DNA of 64,000 bases from Leptospira kobayashii (lineage in GTDB: Bacteria > Spirochaetota > Leptospiria > Leptospirales > Leptospiraceae). Below are positions 45,901-54,602 of the stretch, piece by piece; position 1 is the stretch's first letter; each line of letters opens with the position of its first letter. The stretch lies in the NCBI RefSeq assembly GCF_003114835.2, contig NZ_AP025028.1:2818001-2882000 (forward strand), written 5' to 3'. The translations under genes and the position numbers were made by a program. Under the pieces are notes generated by a model that searched no databases, had not been told where the DNA came from, and saw nothing but the letters and a program-made list of their open reading frames with translations.

Positions 45901-48900
45901 CTATATCAATCGGCTGAGGAGTTTGCTCATTTGCTAATTTACCCATTTCTTCCGCAGACATTTTATCCAATCGCTCTTGAGTATAAGGTTTGCCTTCCTT
46001 ATCTTTTAAACCAAGTAACGTTTGTTCCGTTTCCGCAATCTCTGCTAACTCGGCACGGTCTGTGTCACTCATTGCGTCTATCTGTTCCTGACTATAACCT
46101 GCCTTACGTAAGGTTCCGCTTTCTTTTAATTTATCCGTTCTATCTTGCGCCAAATTAATATTTTGCTCGGCCCAATTCATCTCATCCATATTGAACCCGT
46201 CTGGTCCGTTTGTTGCGATGTTCACACCGTTGATTTGGGAAGAAGTGGATAATCCGTTCCGATCGATTGTAGAAGTAAGTCCCAAACCTGTGCCCGGATT
46301 CGTATAACCGATGCTTCCGGAAAAACCTCCCCCATTAATATCGTAGTTCGCTCCTAAATTCCAACCTTCTCTAGGCCCTTTACCTGCATTATAATTCACA
46401 CCTATGGATGTGGCTCCGTTCGTTGTGGTACTTGCCGTTACTTGCAACCCTTTAACACCCGATATATTCATTGACCCGGAAATAGTAGTGTCCCCTCTTT
46501 GAGAAAAGCTGATGGATGCATTAGCGGTACCTCCTCCGATCCCGATCATTCCTCCCCAACCGTTTTGTTTGTCATAACTCACTCCCAAACCTACGGCAGA
46601 GTTTTGTAGGAAAGAACTTGCAGTGCTCCCCAATGAAGATGTGAAACTGGAACCTATATCAAAAGCACCGGATGCTCCCATAACTCCCAAAGCACCGTTT
46701 GCAGCACCGGCGAGTGCTCCTTCCCATCCATTCCTTGCACCATCCACAACTTGAATCGCACCTTTAATAATGGCGGCACCAACATTGGCACCACCGCCGA
46801 CAATACCGCCTACTGCGTTCATTGCGCCTTGCATTGCTGAACCTAAAGCACCAGCTGCCCCCAACGTCAGAGCGGTAGTAACGGCGGTTATAGCAGTAGA
46901 CTTGATTGCTGCGTTTTGAGCCTTCTTATCCGCTTTCTTCTGTTTTATCCTGCCGTATTCTTTTCGGAACAAAGCATTGGTTACATCCTTATCCCATCCG
47001 GTAGCAGCCGCTAGTTGATCCACCACCATACGTTGCCCGAGTTCTTCTACGATTCCTTCCTTATCTTTAGGAGTGGAAGAAGTATAACTGAGCGCTCCCA
47101 ATTTCATACCGAACATTTGGTTGGTGTATGCTTCATTCCGCAATTCATCCGCAGTAACATCCAAATTCCCCGAATAGAGTATTTTATTTCCGTCGCTCAA
47201 CATCTCCTGGATGTCTCTTTCTTTTGCTCCGAATGCAACTGCCGCGGTTTTAATGATTCCCCCCACTGCACCGACTACTTGGGAACCTATGTTCGCGAGT
47301 GGATTTGCATTAACAGCTCTTCTAGCTTTTTTAGCTTTCTGTGAACCTACATAGTCATTCACCAAATTGTTTGCCACTTCAGGAGGCAAACCGGTTGACT
47401 TGGCAATTGCCTGAGATGCATAATTTTTTATGATGGACTCTTCGTTTGCTTTGATTTCACTCATAGCATTTTTGGCACCGAGCATCTTTTCCGATTGTTC
47501 GCCTATATAGTCTGCCGCTTTCTTCGTGGCTTCGGCTGCCAACATAGTTGTAGGGCTTAAAATTGCTCCGATGGTATTTCCAAGAGGGCCTAAAGCCCTT
47601 GTGACTGATCCGATTGTATCCGATACCACCCCCGCGACCTTCGTTACAATTCCGGTTCCAACAGCTAACACAGCTCCTGCGGCTCCGAAAGTAACGTTAT
47701 TTGCAACTTCCATTACAGTGCTGAAAGATTTACTGACCATATTTTCCAAAGAACGGATCGGGTTACTGATGGACATCGTATTGGCTCTTTTTTTCATCTT
47801 GTCAGCCTGCATACGTCCTCGCACAAGACTGATTAAGTCGGCAACCTTTTGTATGTCCGCTTCACTTCCTCCTGTACCTCGGATAAATGCTTCGGCAAGT
47901 CCTGAGTTGATTTTATCTTCGATCTGACTTTTAATGGAAGCAGTGACTCCGGCCATCCCTCCGGAAATATAAGCCATAACCAATTCTTTGATCATCTCAT
48001 CGGTTTCTTCTTGTACTGCTTTCTTTTGTTGGAATAATTTTTCGTTTTTGGATTCGACATCACGAATGACCGAAGTTGCCTGCGTAAGCATCTTGGAATC
48101 CTGTGCCAGGCTCTTCGTATAAAAATCATTCATCACTTGGCTTGCTTGAGTATCTATATCATTCCAAACGTCTTGCCCCCATTCCGCAAACAAGTCGGTG
48201 CCTTTAGGGGCTACCACAGGTGCTACTTTGGAAAGACTGATGTATCTGGATTCGGTTTGCGTTCCGGAGATATACTGCCCCGCATTGTTTGTGCCTCCGA
48301 TGCTTCCATTACTAATGATCTTGGATAATGTAACTCCACCGGTTTTATCGTAAGAAATAGTAAATTCCTGTTTGAGCAAATCCTTACACTTGGAAGGGTC
48401 CACATAACATACACTTGCTGTTTGTTTCTCAGTATCGGTTAAAGTCAATCCTTCCGTTTGTCCCAATCTGATTTTATCCTCACGGGAAAGGGATTTAACG
48501 ATCATTCCATTTTGGATCTCATAACCTTGGGCGGCGAGTTTGTCTATATCCGATTGGAATTTCGCTTTGTAATCATCCGACTGAAGTTTGGACATCCTTT
48601 GTTCTTCCGCCTGACAAGCAGCATAATCCGTTGTTCCTGCAATACAGAACTGATCGAATTTTAGACCTTTGTATTCGTAGGTGGATAATTTCTTTAGAAT
48701 ATCGGTTACTTCCTGGTTGGAGAGATTCCCTATGGTTCCGTTTAATTTCAAAGAACCTGTCTCATCCAATTTAGCACTCCATTTGGAATCCCAATTCACC
48801 TGATATGCCATTTGATTGACCGCTTTTTCCTGTTCCGCCTTTGCCGCACTGGAATTGTTTTCGTTAAGAGAAAGCAGCTGAGAATATTGATAAACACCAT

Positions 48901-51340
48901 TCGCCGTTTTCCCAAAAACTTCTGTTAGGTCCTTGCCATCGACACTCAGACTGGTATCTATTTTCTTTTCATTCGCAGCACCTAGAATGCTGAATTTTTG
49001 CGTAGTAAAGGATGTTTCTCCTCCCGCAACATCCGTATTTTTCGGAGTGATTCCGGTGGAATTAAAAGCTGCTTGCTGCAAAGAACCGAAAGTTCCGTTG
49101 GAGAAACCTCCCGTAGAAGCACCGATTCCATATCGGATGGTCGAGTCGGAGATATCATTAAACGCTTGTTTGATTCCACCGGAAAATGCAAGTTTATTTC
49201 CCAGCTCGCCTTTTGTTATGTTTCCAATGGAATAATCCGCTCCTAAATTTCCAATCTGAGCGAAAGGATCCAATTGTTTTTGAATTCCGGTATCGGCAAG
49301 AGCGGGCTCGTATCTTTTTGTAGTGTCTGTAAATGTAAATTCAGTACTAGCCAAAGTATCCAATTTATTATTATAATTATCCAATATGGACTGGGTGCCT
49401 GTTGCGATATTAATTCCTGAGGAGACGGAACTATTTACAGCTTGAATGGAACTTGCGACCGATTGTGCATTCTGTCCGCCTGACGAAGAAGCGTTTGAAT
49501 ACAACTGATCCCATTGGTTCAATCCCGCATTTCTTTCCGCTTCCATCTGATTCAACCAAGCTGATTTTTTACTCTCCAAATCCGCCATAGAGTTTTCATA
49601 ATCAGCTTGTGCCTGGGCTTTCAAAGCATCTGCACTTGTTTTCCACTGTTCGTAAAACGAATTATAGCTCGCCACCTGCGATTCCCAATTTCCTATAGCA
49701 GGCGTTATATTATTTTGATATTGAGCCAATTGGCCGTTGAGAGAAGTGTAATTTCCATTCCAATAAGTTGCCAATGCTTGTGCGTTCGGATCGTACATTT
49801 CATAAACTACCTGATAACCGATCCTACCCATCTGGAACCAGTTGATCCAATAAGCGGGAGGACTTACGATAAACCTTTCTGCACCCCAATTCCAAGTGGC
49901 GGCCCCGTCCCGGTTTAAATTCATTTCGGTATTCAGTGCGCGGAAATAAGCCCATCCGTCTCCGTTGGAGCCGCCGTTCCAATCCGTATAAACATTCGTT
50001 GCAAGAACCGTTGCAGTCCTACCGCCACCTATTTGAGATTCGATGATTCCTTTGATATTGGCGCTGTTTCCGTTGGTAATCGATCTGATCATGGTCTCGA
50101 TGAATGGATCCACAATACCTGAAAATATACCGCTCGTATCAACTCTCCATTGTGAAGTTTGCGAAGACTGCAAATCATAGAATGAAAGAGTCCCGTTATT
50201 CACTGCAGTAATCAAACTGCTTACATTTCCTAATCCGTAAGTCGAAGGAGGGTTCAACGATGTTTGAGTCGTAGTCACCTGATTGGAATAATCAATTTGC
50301 GTTAGTCGGGCCGCGTTTGTCTGATTGGACAGAAAGCTGTTGATTTCGGAGGAAATAGTAGTAAGCACATTGGAAGAATCCAGGTTTTGATTGTTCAAAA
50401 CCGTATTGAGTCTTGCAACCAGATCGTTCAATGTCTGACCGGCCGTATTCAATCCTCCGTTGTTTCCGTCACGATAGAGACAAGAGGTAGCTTGGTTGCA
50501 AGGTTGATCGATCATTCCCTGGAATTGACCGACCATTCCCCTGATCGCATCTTTAACAACTGTTTTGTACGAATCGATAGCGGACAAATTGTCCGTAAAA
50601 GTCGCTTCCGAATCATTCATCGATTGCAGGAAGGAGTCGTATTTGTTTTGAATCGTATTTAAAGAATTGGCAAAATCGTTCAAACCCGCTTGATAACTTT
50701 GATTGAAATTCGTATTCCAATTATTGGCAGCGGAAGCTATTTGTCTCTGTAATTCCTGGGTGCTTGCATTCGGATCCTGCGGTTGGTTGAAAGTTCCTTG
50801 AATTCCCAAACGACTCAAATAAGACTGATCCACCCGGTCGGTATTCAATTTCAATACAAACTCGTTTCTATTTTCCAGTAATTGAAGATTCGCCTGATTT
50901 TCCCAAATATTCAACGCGGCGATCTTTTGCGAGTCCAGCTCTTTGAAAACATAGTCTTTATAAGCATCCACGGAATTGAAAGCATCGCTCGTTGTAATGC
51001 TATCCACATAATTGTAAATAGCATCATCCGCAGCAGCTTCCCAGTATGCCCGAAGCACTCCTTTGTAATAAGTCACTTGATCCGTCCAGGCACTTAATGA
51101 ATTTAAAAAATAACTCTGACCATATACCTGATTCATTAAATTAGAGTTATACGCTTCCATCTGCAGTTGAGGGATCACCTCCTGAGATGCGATGGAGCCG
51201 GCAAACAGTAGGGAAAAAAGAAAGGCGAAAAGACTGAGACTTGCCTGGATTTTGGTAGTAAGCGAATACGAATCCTCTGCGACTGATAAAGTTTCTTCCT
51301 GAAGAGAAGGTTTTACTTTTTTAGAGAGAGTAGTGAACAT
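42962..51340 (-). CDS. Giant Leptospira-family protein (TIGR04388-like), 2792 residues, with C-terminal M23 peptidase
   Basis: The largest gene here. The N-terminal hydrophobic segment and EVIPQLQMEAYNSNLMNQVYGQ match the family, followed by the helical body and Gly-rich beta repeats. A membrane-like segment (SLAAGAIAFVGLGG) and the junction TEVVARRKED precede a unique tail of about 950 residues. Most of the tail is charged coiled coil. It ends in an M23 peptidase with HKGVD (His2555, Asp2559) and HLHLEV (His2745, His2747); the domain is enlarged by an insert of about 80 residues. A ribosome site AAGGG lies about 10 bases before the ATG, and TTGACT upstream may be a -35. Peptidoglycan cleavage is the expected activity. 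Confidence 0.85.
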   Translation of the reverse strand: MFTTLSKKVKPSLQEETLSVAEDSYSLTTKIQASLSLFAFLFSLLFAGSIASQEVIPQLQMEAYNSNLMNQVYGQSYFLNSLSAWTDQVTYYKGVLRAYWEAAADDAIYNYVDSITTSDAFNSVDAYKDYVFKELDSQKIAALNIWENQANLQLLENRNEFVLKLNTDRVDQSYLSRLGIQGTFNQPQDPNASTQELQRQIASAANNWNTNFNQSYQAGLNDFANSLNTIQNKYDSFLQSMNDSEATFTDNLSAIDSYKTVVKDAIRGMVGQFQGMIDQPCNQATSCLYRDGNNGGLNTAGQTLNDLVARLNTVLNNQNLDSSNVLTTISSEINSFLSNQTNAARLTQIDYSNQVTTTQTSLNPPSTYGLGNVSSLITAVNNGTLSFYDLQSSQTSQWRVDTSGIFSGIVDPFIETMIRSITNGNSANIKGIIESQIGGGRTATVLATNVYTDWNGGSNGDGWAYFRALNTEMNLNRDGAATWNWGAERFIVSPPAYWINWFQMGRIGYQVVYEMYDPNAQALATYWNGNYTSLNGQLAQYQNNITPAIGNWESQVASYNSFYEQWKTSADALKAQAQADYENSMADLESKKSAWLNQMEAERNAGLNQWDQLYSNASSSGGQNAQSVASSIQAVNSSVSSGINIATGTQSILDNYNNKLDTLASTEFTFTDTTKRYEPALADTGIQKQLDPFAQIGNLGADYSIGNITKGELGNKLAFSGGIKQAFNDISDSTIRYGIGASTGGFSNGTFGSLQQAAFNSTGITPKNTDVAGGETSFTTQKFSILGAANEKKIDTSLSVDGKDLTEVFGKTANGVYQYSQLLSLNENNSSAAKAEQEKAVNQMAYQVNWDSKWSAKLDETGSLKLNGTIGNLSNQEVTDILKKLSTYEYKGLKFDQFCIAGTTDYAACQAEEQRMSKLQSDDYKAKFQSDIDKLAAQGYEIQNGMIVKSLSREDKIRLGQTEGLTLTDTEKQTASVCYVDPSKCKDLLKQEFTISYDKTGGVTLSKIISNGSIGGTNNAGQYISGTQTESRYISLSKVAPVVAPKGTDLFAEWGQDVWNDIDTQASQVMNDFYTKSLAQDSKMLTQATSVIRDVESKNEKLFQQKKAVQEETDEMIKELVMAYISGGMAGVTASIKSQIEDKINSGLAEAFIRGTGGSEADIQKVADLISLVRGRMQADKMKKRANTMSISNPIRSLENMVSKSFSTVMEVANNVTFGAAGAVLAVGTGIVTKVAGVVSDTIGSVTRALGPLGNTIGAILSPTTMLAAEATKKAADYIGEQSEKMLGAKNAMSEIKANEESIIKNYASQAIAKSTGLPPEVANNLVNDYVGSQKAKKARRAVNANPLANIGSQVVGAVGGIIKTAAVAFGAKERDIQEMLSDGNKILYSGNLDVTADELRNEAYTNQMFGMKLGALSYTSSTPKDKEGIVEELGQRMVVDQLAAATGWDKDVTNALFRKEYGRIKQKKADKKAQNAAIKSTAITAVTTALTLGAAGALGSAMQGAMNAVGGIVGGGANVGAAIIKGAIQVVDGARNGWEGALAGAANGALGVMGASGAFDIGSSFTSSLGSTASSFLQNSAVGLGVSYDKQNGWGGMIGIGGGTANASISFSQRGDTTISGSMNISGVKGLQVTASTTTNGATSIGVNYNAGKGPREGWNLGANYDINGGGFSGSIGYTNPGTGLGLTSTIDRNGLSTSSQINGVNIATNGPDGFNMDEMNWAEQNINLAQDRTDKLKESGTLRKAGYSQEQIDAMSDTDRAELAEIAETEQTLLGLKDKEGKPYTQERLDKMSAEEMGKLANEQTPQPIDIEAITGTALASLAAGAIAFVGLGGNGSSNGSESTPRVTEVVARRKEDEEGGGDKPEDDSDSTQDYRLTKEEKELYGKLQELAYENKLTPKQEALYKQFEIIRYNANPEIADNGTSGVTADRNAAREASEQIKKLMKEGDVKTPKKKLAVETKKEETTVVKKPKKDKVTGEPNLKDKFLKAIGDGLNTTGRFIEALVAPGLSAQEIPKGSSGLHPETERILSQTDSGKKYLKDKIDATAKIAEIKSTEEYKKLRAQKPELLTKQFDLHREIDKKLSDGYKESDAEIKALRATLAKTESNLKTVTAQLNPKELKAAENKLAKANAGIDAQISEYKTQLNSATAKDGTVVFKKTDYGVTSESLKAKQAIVEKMLVGETNANKLKSVRSIIENNNKLISDIDRILGSVKTDTDVMRYMDNPALIDKILSDVTVPSQARTYFIMLKDAMVRSGIEGKNQSSITDNSDSQMIRENAIKTVITELKADKESMVKWLEIKQNEARAKSNETLNRVIIDNNQSHNPDQLDKTQASIALKAVLNNKELFDNYVAQNVSSRKDIFDQRLDLADRKSKLEADLQASNLTKEQKASIRKEIGQLEVKSKALDKNISTNVIMMKEGESVANYLIRMKDDAVTELNAISDTKERIHKEIIEALSKTPLNAAKLEQLDSMSKSLEAREAKVKFLSERLNNINVAEVSKYLSNAKRELTLPDGVINPAGTGRTITYNSSFGWDGYGRGHDIYEYVTGNPHKGVDIGGRIGDPIRSITDGTIIDSTKGQSIYIPSSQKLLNAGVVYLNAETDTAGFYDSKGNRLSNEKLLEIDSEFKPTDFRKTGVQYKDGNFYRLEFQNNVKVSVNLSAAEVAMLPRELTTGDPKDIAKNFSSNGNSVKMKTIIDGQAYEVTYKHLDKLPSEKYTTAGNLITRNTTFGELGTTGSSTGAHLHLEVQTKNEPIGISKDYYEPMYGEDKKTIVGYLVNADYFLRELSAK

Positions 51341-51514
51341 ACTTTTAACCCTTAAACGTAGTTAACCTACGATTTTACAAACTAGACACAAATATCTTAA
51401 TATAGTCAAAAAAAACATTTTATGAGTGATTTTTTTTGCGTGAAAAAAATTCGATTTTTTCATAAAAAAACCACGGAGAATGCAATAAATTATTTTCTCG
51501 GGATTTCGGTTCAG

Positions 51515-51603
51515 TATTTGTCTTGGAACAACCGACGAAAAGCGAATGGCTTTGGGGTGCCTCTGGTCGCATCGCTACGATCGCTGGCGAGGGGGAACTC
51601 ATT
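51515..51603 (-). repeat. Family D-related repeat after the RND operon
   Basis: On the minus strand GAGTTCCCCCTCGCCAGCGATCGTAGCGATGCGACC resembles the start of family D copy 2 (GAGTTCCCCAGCGCCAGGGATCGGAGCGAGGCGGCC). It follows the last gene of the efflux operon and lies upstream of the giant gene's promoter region; the GC-rich second half of family D is missing. Confidence 0.5.
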
Positions 51604-51608
51604 TCAGA

Positions 51609-54602
51609 CTATTTACCGGTCGCTTTCTTTCGCTTAAGAGAGATCATTTTTTCATTTGCCAATCTCCAAAACTTCTGTACAAGTTCCCACAAAAGTAAAA
51701 TCATACTTTGATTTTCATATTTCCGATTCCATTCCCTTGTAATCCTTTCCTGACCCAAGAGACAAAAACAAAACAGCAGGACCGCACTGAAAATATGAAC
51801 CAAACTGATCAAAGAAGCATCGGATATTATAATAAAAGGAATAAACAAAGAAACAAAATAGAAAACAGGATATTGTGTTAGGTGGTATTTACTTTCCAAT
51901 AAAAAAATACCGAAAACATGACCTATCCCCAAACCGATCAGAAACGGAAGATAGATAACGCTTGAGAAAAAAAACTTCCAAAGAAAAATACTAAAGAACA
52001 GAGGGGCAATCGTTTTCAGGATATATGATTTCGATTTTTTCAAATTGCCGGTTAAAGAAAAATAAATCAAAGGGTTCAACCATAGCAGATTTAGAAAAAT
52101 AATCTTTTGGAAAAAATCGGAACCGAAAAAACCCTTATCTTCCTCGTTGCTAAGCTCGACCCGATAACCTTCCGGAAGAGGAGAATCCATAACCGTATCA
52201 ATCAAACTATCCAGTTCCGATCGGGAGTTGCCTTCCATTTTTACCGCAAACGAAAGGGACCTGGAGCGGTTTTTATGATATATCTTTTGCGGAACAAGAG
52301 CCTCCTTGGGATGAACCAGTTCCGAAATAGGTACAAATCGTCCCGAACTGTTTTTGATTCTAATCTCACTCAAATGATCCGAAGACTTGCGATATTCTTC
52401 CGCATAACGCACGCGAATATCGACTTCTCTTTCCTGATCCAGGTACTTCGTTGCAACACCACCCTGGATCGCCAAACGTAAATTATCTCCGAAATCATGA
52501 AACTTCATATCGGAAAGCTCGAACTTATAAGGATTATAACTCAACTGCAACTCTTCACGGGAAGGTTTGAATCGTAAAACCGATTCGGCAACTCCTTCCA
52601 TAGATTTTACTTTTTCGGCAACCCGGCTTACATGTTTTTCCAAATCCTTGATATCATAACCGATAACGTCAAATGCGACTTCTTTAAAAAATTTAGAGTC
52701 TTCATCCGAAGAAAAATAAAGAAACCCGTCATCTGTTGATCCTATGGATGTTTTTAAAGAAGAAAGAAAATCCCGGTCGGGAAAATTACCATCGTCTAAC
52801 TTGATTAAGAGTAACGAATGAGCGGGGTCTATTTTACTAATGACTTCTTTTACACCTGTGACCGTAAGAATTTTCTTTTCTGCAGACAAAGTAATTTGGC
52901 TTGTATGTTGGAAAGATGTTCCCGGAGGAAACTCCAGGAAAGCGATTACTTCCTTTTTATCCGAATCGATTGAATATTTCAAGCCGGAGGAAAACAAGGT
53001 ATAGATACCGAGCAAACTTAGAAAGACAAGACTCACCGGATATAAATAGATATTTGTAAAAAGAGAATCCTCCGTTTTCTTTCTCCAATCAAAACCCTTC
53101 TTAACCAGAAATTTGCAGAGAAGATCATAGTATTTGATAAAATAACGATTCTCTCTATGAATCCATAGGAAGAGAACACTATCTCCAAGATTGATATAAA
53201 AAACAGGGAACAAGAGATAACTTGAAATTACGGAAAAACAAATGGCAAAAACAAACTCGAACCAGAATAGAAAGATACCTTCGGAAAGTAATAAAAAAAC
53301 AACGGAAACACCTAAGATGATAACGAACAAAAGACTGAATTTATAATAATCGAAAAGATAGATATTCTTCTTTTTAAACCGATAAACCCGAAGAACAAAC
53401 ATGCCCCAAAAAATCTGACCGACGATAAATCCGTAGGAGAAAGCCAAACTTAAATCAAAACGACCGATACCGATTGCCAATGAAAAAATAAACCAGGAAG
53501 AAGGTATACTCATCAGATAAAAAGGAAAAAACCTTTTGAAATCCGCATTTCTATAAAAAAACAGTAAGATCAAAAAAATGATAAAAAAACCTGAAATGAG
53601 TAAGGAACGAATCGTATTAATCAAGGAAAACGCTTCATCCTGAGTCACAATCACTTCCAATTTTCCTTTTTTTTTCGAAGAGAATAACGATCTTGCTTGC
53701 CCGGAGATTTTTAGTATATCGCTTGTTTGGTTATTATATATAAAAACGGAGACCCTTTCCTCTGCGTTCAAACGGGCACCTATTTCGTCATCCCTAGGTT
53801 CCAAAGATACTTTCGCAACATCATGTAAAAATACAACTCTGCCCGCAGAATCCACTACCAAAGGAATATTTCTCAATGCATAAAGATCGGAGAATTTGCT
53901 ATTTGCAAATACGGAACTGTCTTTATCCGATACACGAATATTACCCAAGGAAAAGTTCGCATTCCAATCTTGAATTTTATTTACGATGTCTCTTAAGTTA
54001 AGAGTATAAGCTTCCAATTGTTTTGCATCGCATGCAACCAGGATTTCACGAATCCGTCCTCCCGCAACGATGACCTGACTCACCCCTTCTATATTTTCCA
54101 ATTCCGCCTTATAGGTTTTTTCGACTAACTCTCGAAGCTCATCTTGAGTTAATCCTTCATTATAAAAAGTAGCGACCATGGCAGGAGTATTTCCCGGATC
54201 AAACCGATAGACCATAGGTTTATGGACTTCTCTCGGAAATTGGTAAGAGATCAAATCTATCTTTTCTCTGATTTCCAAAGCCTTGGTTTTTAAATCCAAG
54301 TTTCTTTCCATTTGCACTTGAATGACGGACTTACCCGATTCGGAGATGGACCGGATTTCTTTGATTCCTCCCACTGTTGAAATGATTTTTTCAATAGGAG
54401 TTGTAATGACTTCCTCCGTTTGATATGCGTCAAAACCGGAAGCATCCACCCGAATGGCAATACCAGGGTAAATTTCTTTTCTACTTAAAGAAAATTTGAT
54501 TTCCTGAAAAGATAAAACACCGAATAAAGTAAGCCCCAATGCAAACATCAAATAGAGCACAGGTCTTTCCTCTATGGAGAGTATGATCTTTGATTTTTTC
54601 AT
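51609..54602 (-). CDS. Degenerate second RND efflux permease subunit
   Basis: 997 residues with the RND layout: first membrane helix, large periplasmic loop, helices 2-6, second loop, final helices. Early segments such as YPGIAIRVDASGFDAYQTEE fit the family. The proton-relay Asp pair expected in helix 4 is absent; that region reads LAFSYGFIVGQIFWGMFVLR. The last helices also lack the conserved polar residues. It therefore probably cannot drive transport alone. It overlaps the upstream RND gene by four bases, suggesting a mixed trimer in which the upstream subunit supplies the proton path. It is the last gene of the operon. Confidence 0.8.
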   Translation of the reverse strand: MKKSKIILSIEERPVLYLMFALGLTLFGVLSFQEIKFSLSRKEIYPGIAIRVDASGFDAYQTEEVITTPIEKIISTVGGIKEIRSISESGKSVIQVQMERNLDLKTKALEIREKIDLISYQFPREVHKPMVYRFDPGNTPAMVATFYNEGLTQDELRELVEKTYKAELENIEGVSQVIVAGGRIREILVACDAKQLEAYTLNLRDIVNKIQDWNANFSLGNIRVSDKDSSVFANSKFSDLYALRNIPLVVDSAGRVVFLHDVAKVSLEPRDDEIGARLNAEERVSVFIYNNQTSDILKISGQARSLFSSKKKGKLEVIVTQDEAFSLINTIRSLLISGFFIIFLILLFFYRNADFKRFFPFYLMSIPSSWFIFSLAIGIGRFDLSLAFSYGFIVGQIFWGMFVLRVYRFKKKNIYLFDYYKFSLLFVIILGVSVVFLLLSEGIFLFWFEFVFAICFSVISSYLLFPVFYINLGDSVLFLWIHRENRYFIKYYDLLCKFLVKKGFDWRKKTEDSLFTNIYLYPVSLVFLSLLGIYTLFSSGLKYSIDSDKKEVIAFLEFPPGTSFQHTSQITLSAEKKILTVTGVKEVISKIDPAHSLLLIKLDDGNFPDRDFLSSLKTSIGSTDDGFLYFSSDEDSKFFKEVAFDVIGYDIKDLEKHVSRVAEKVKSMEGVAESVLRFKPSREELQLSYNPYKFELSDMKFHDFGDNLRLAIQGGVATKYLDQEREVDIRVRYAEEYRKSSDHLSEIRIKNSSGRFVPISELVHPKEALVPQKIYHKNRSRSLSFAVKMEGNSRSELDSLIDTVMDSPLPEGYRVELSNEEDKGFFGSDFFQKIIFLNLLWLNPLIYFSLTGNLKKSKSYILKTIAPLFFSIFLWKFFFSSVIYLPFLIGLGIGHVFGIFLLESKYHLTQYPVFYFVSLFIPFIIISDASLISLVHIFSAVLLFCFCLLGQERITREWNRKYENQSMILLLWELVQKFWRLANEKMISLKRKKATGK

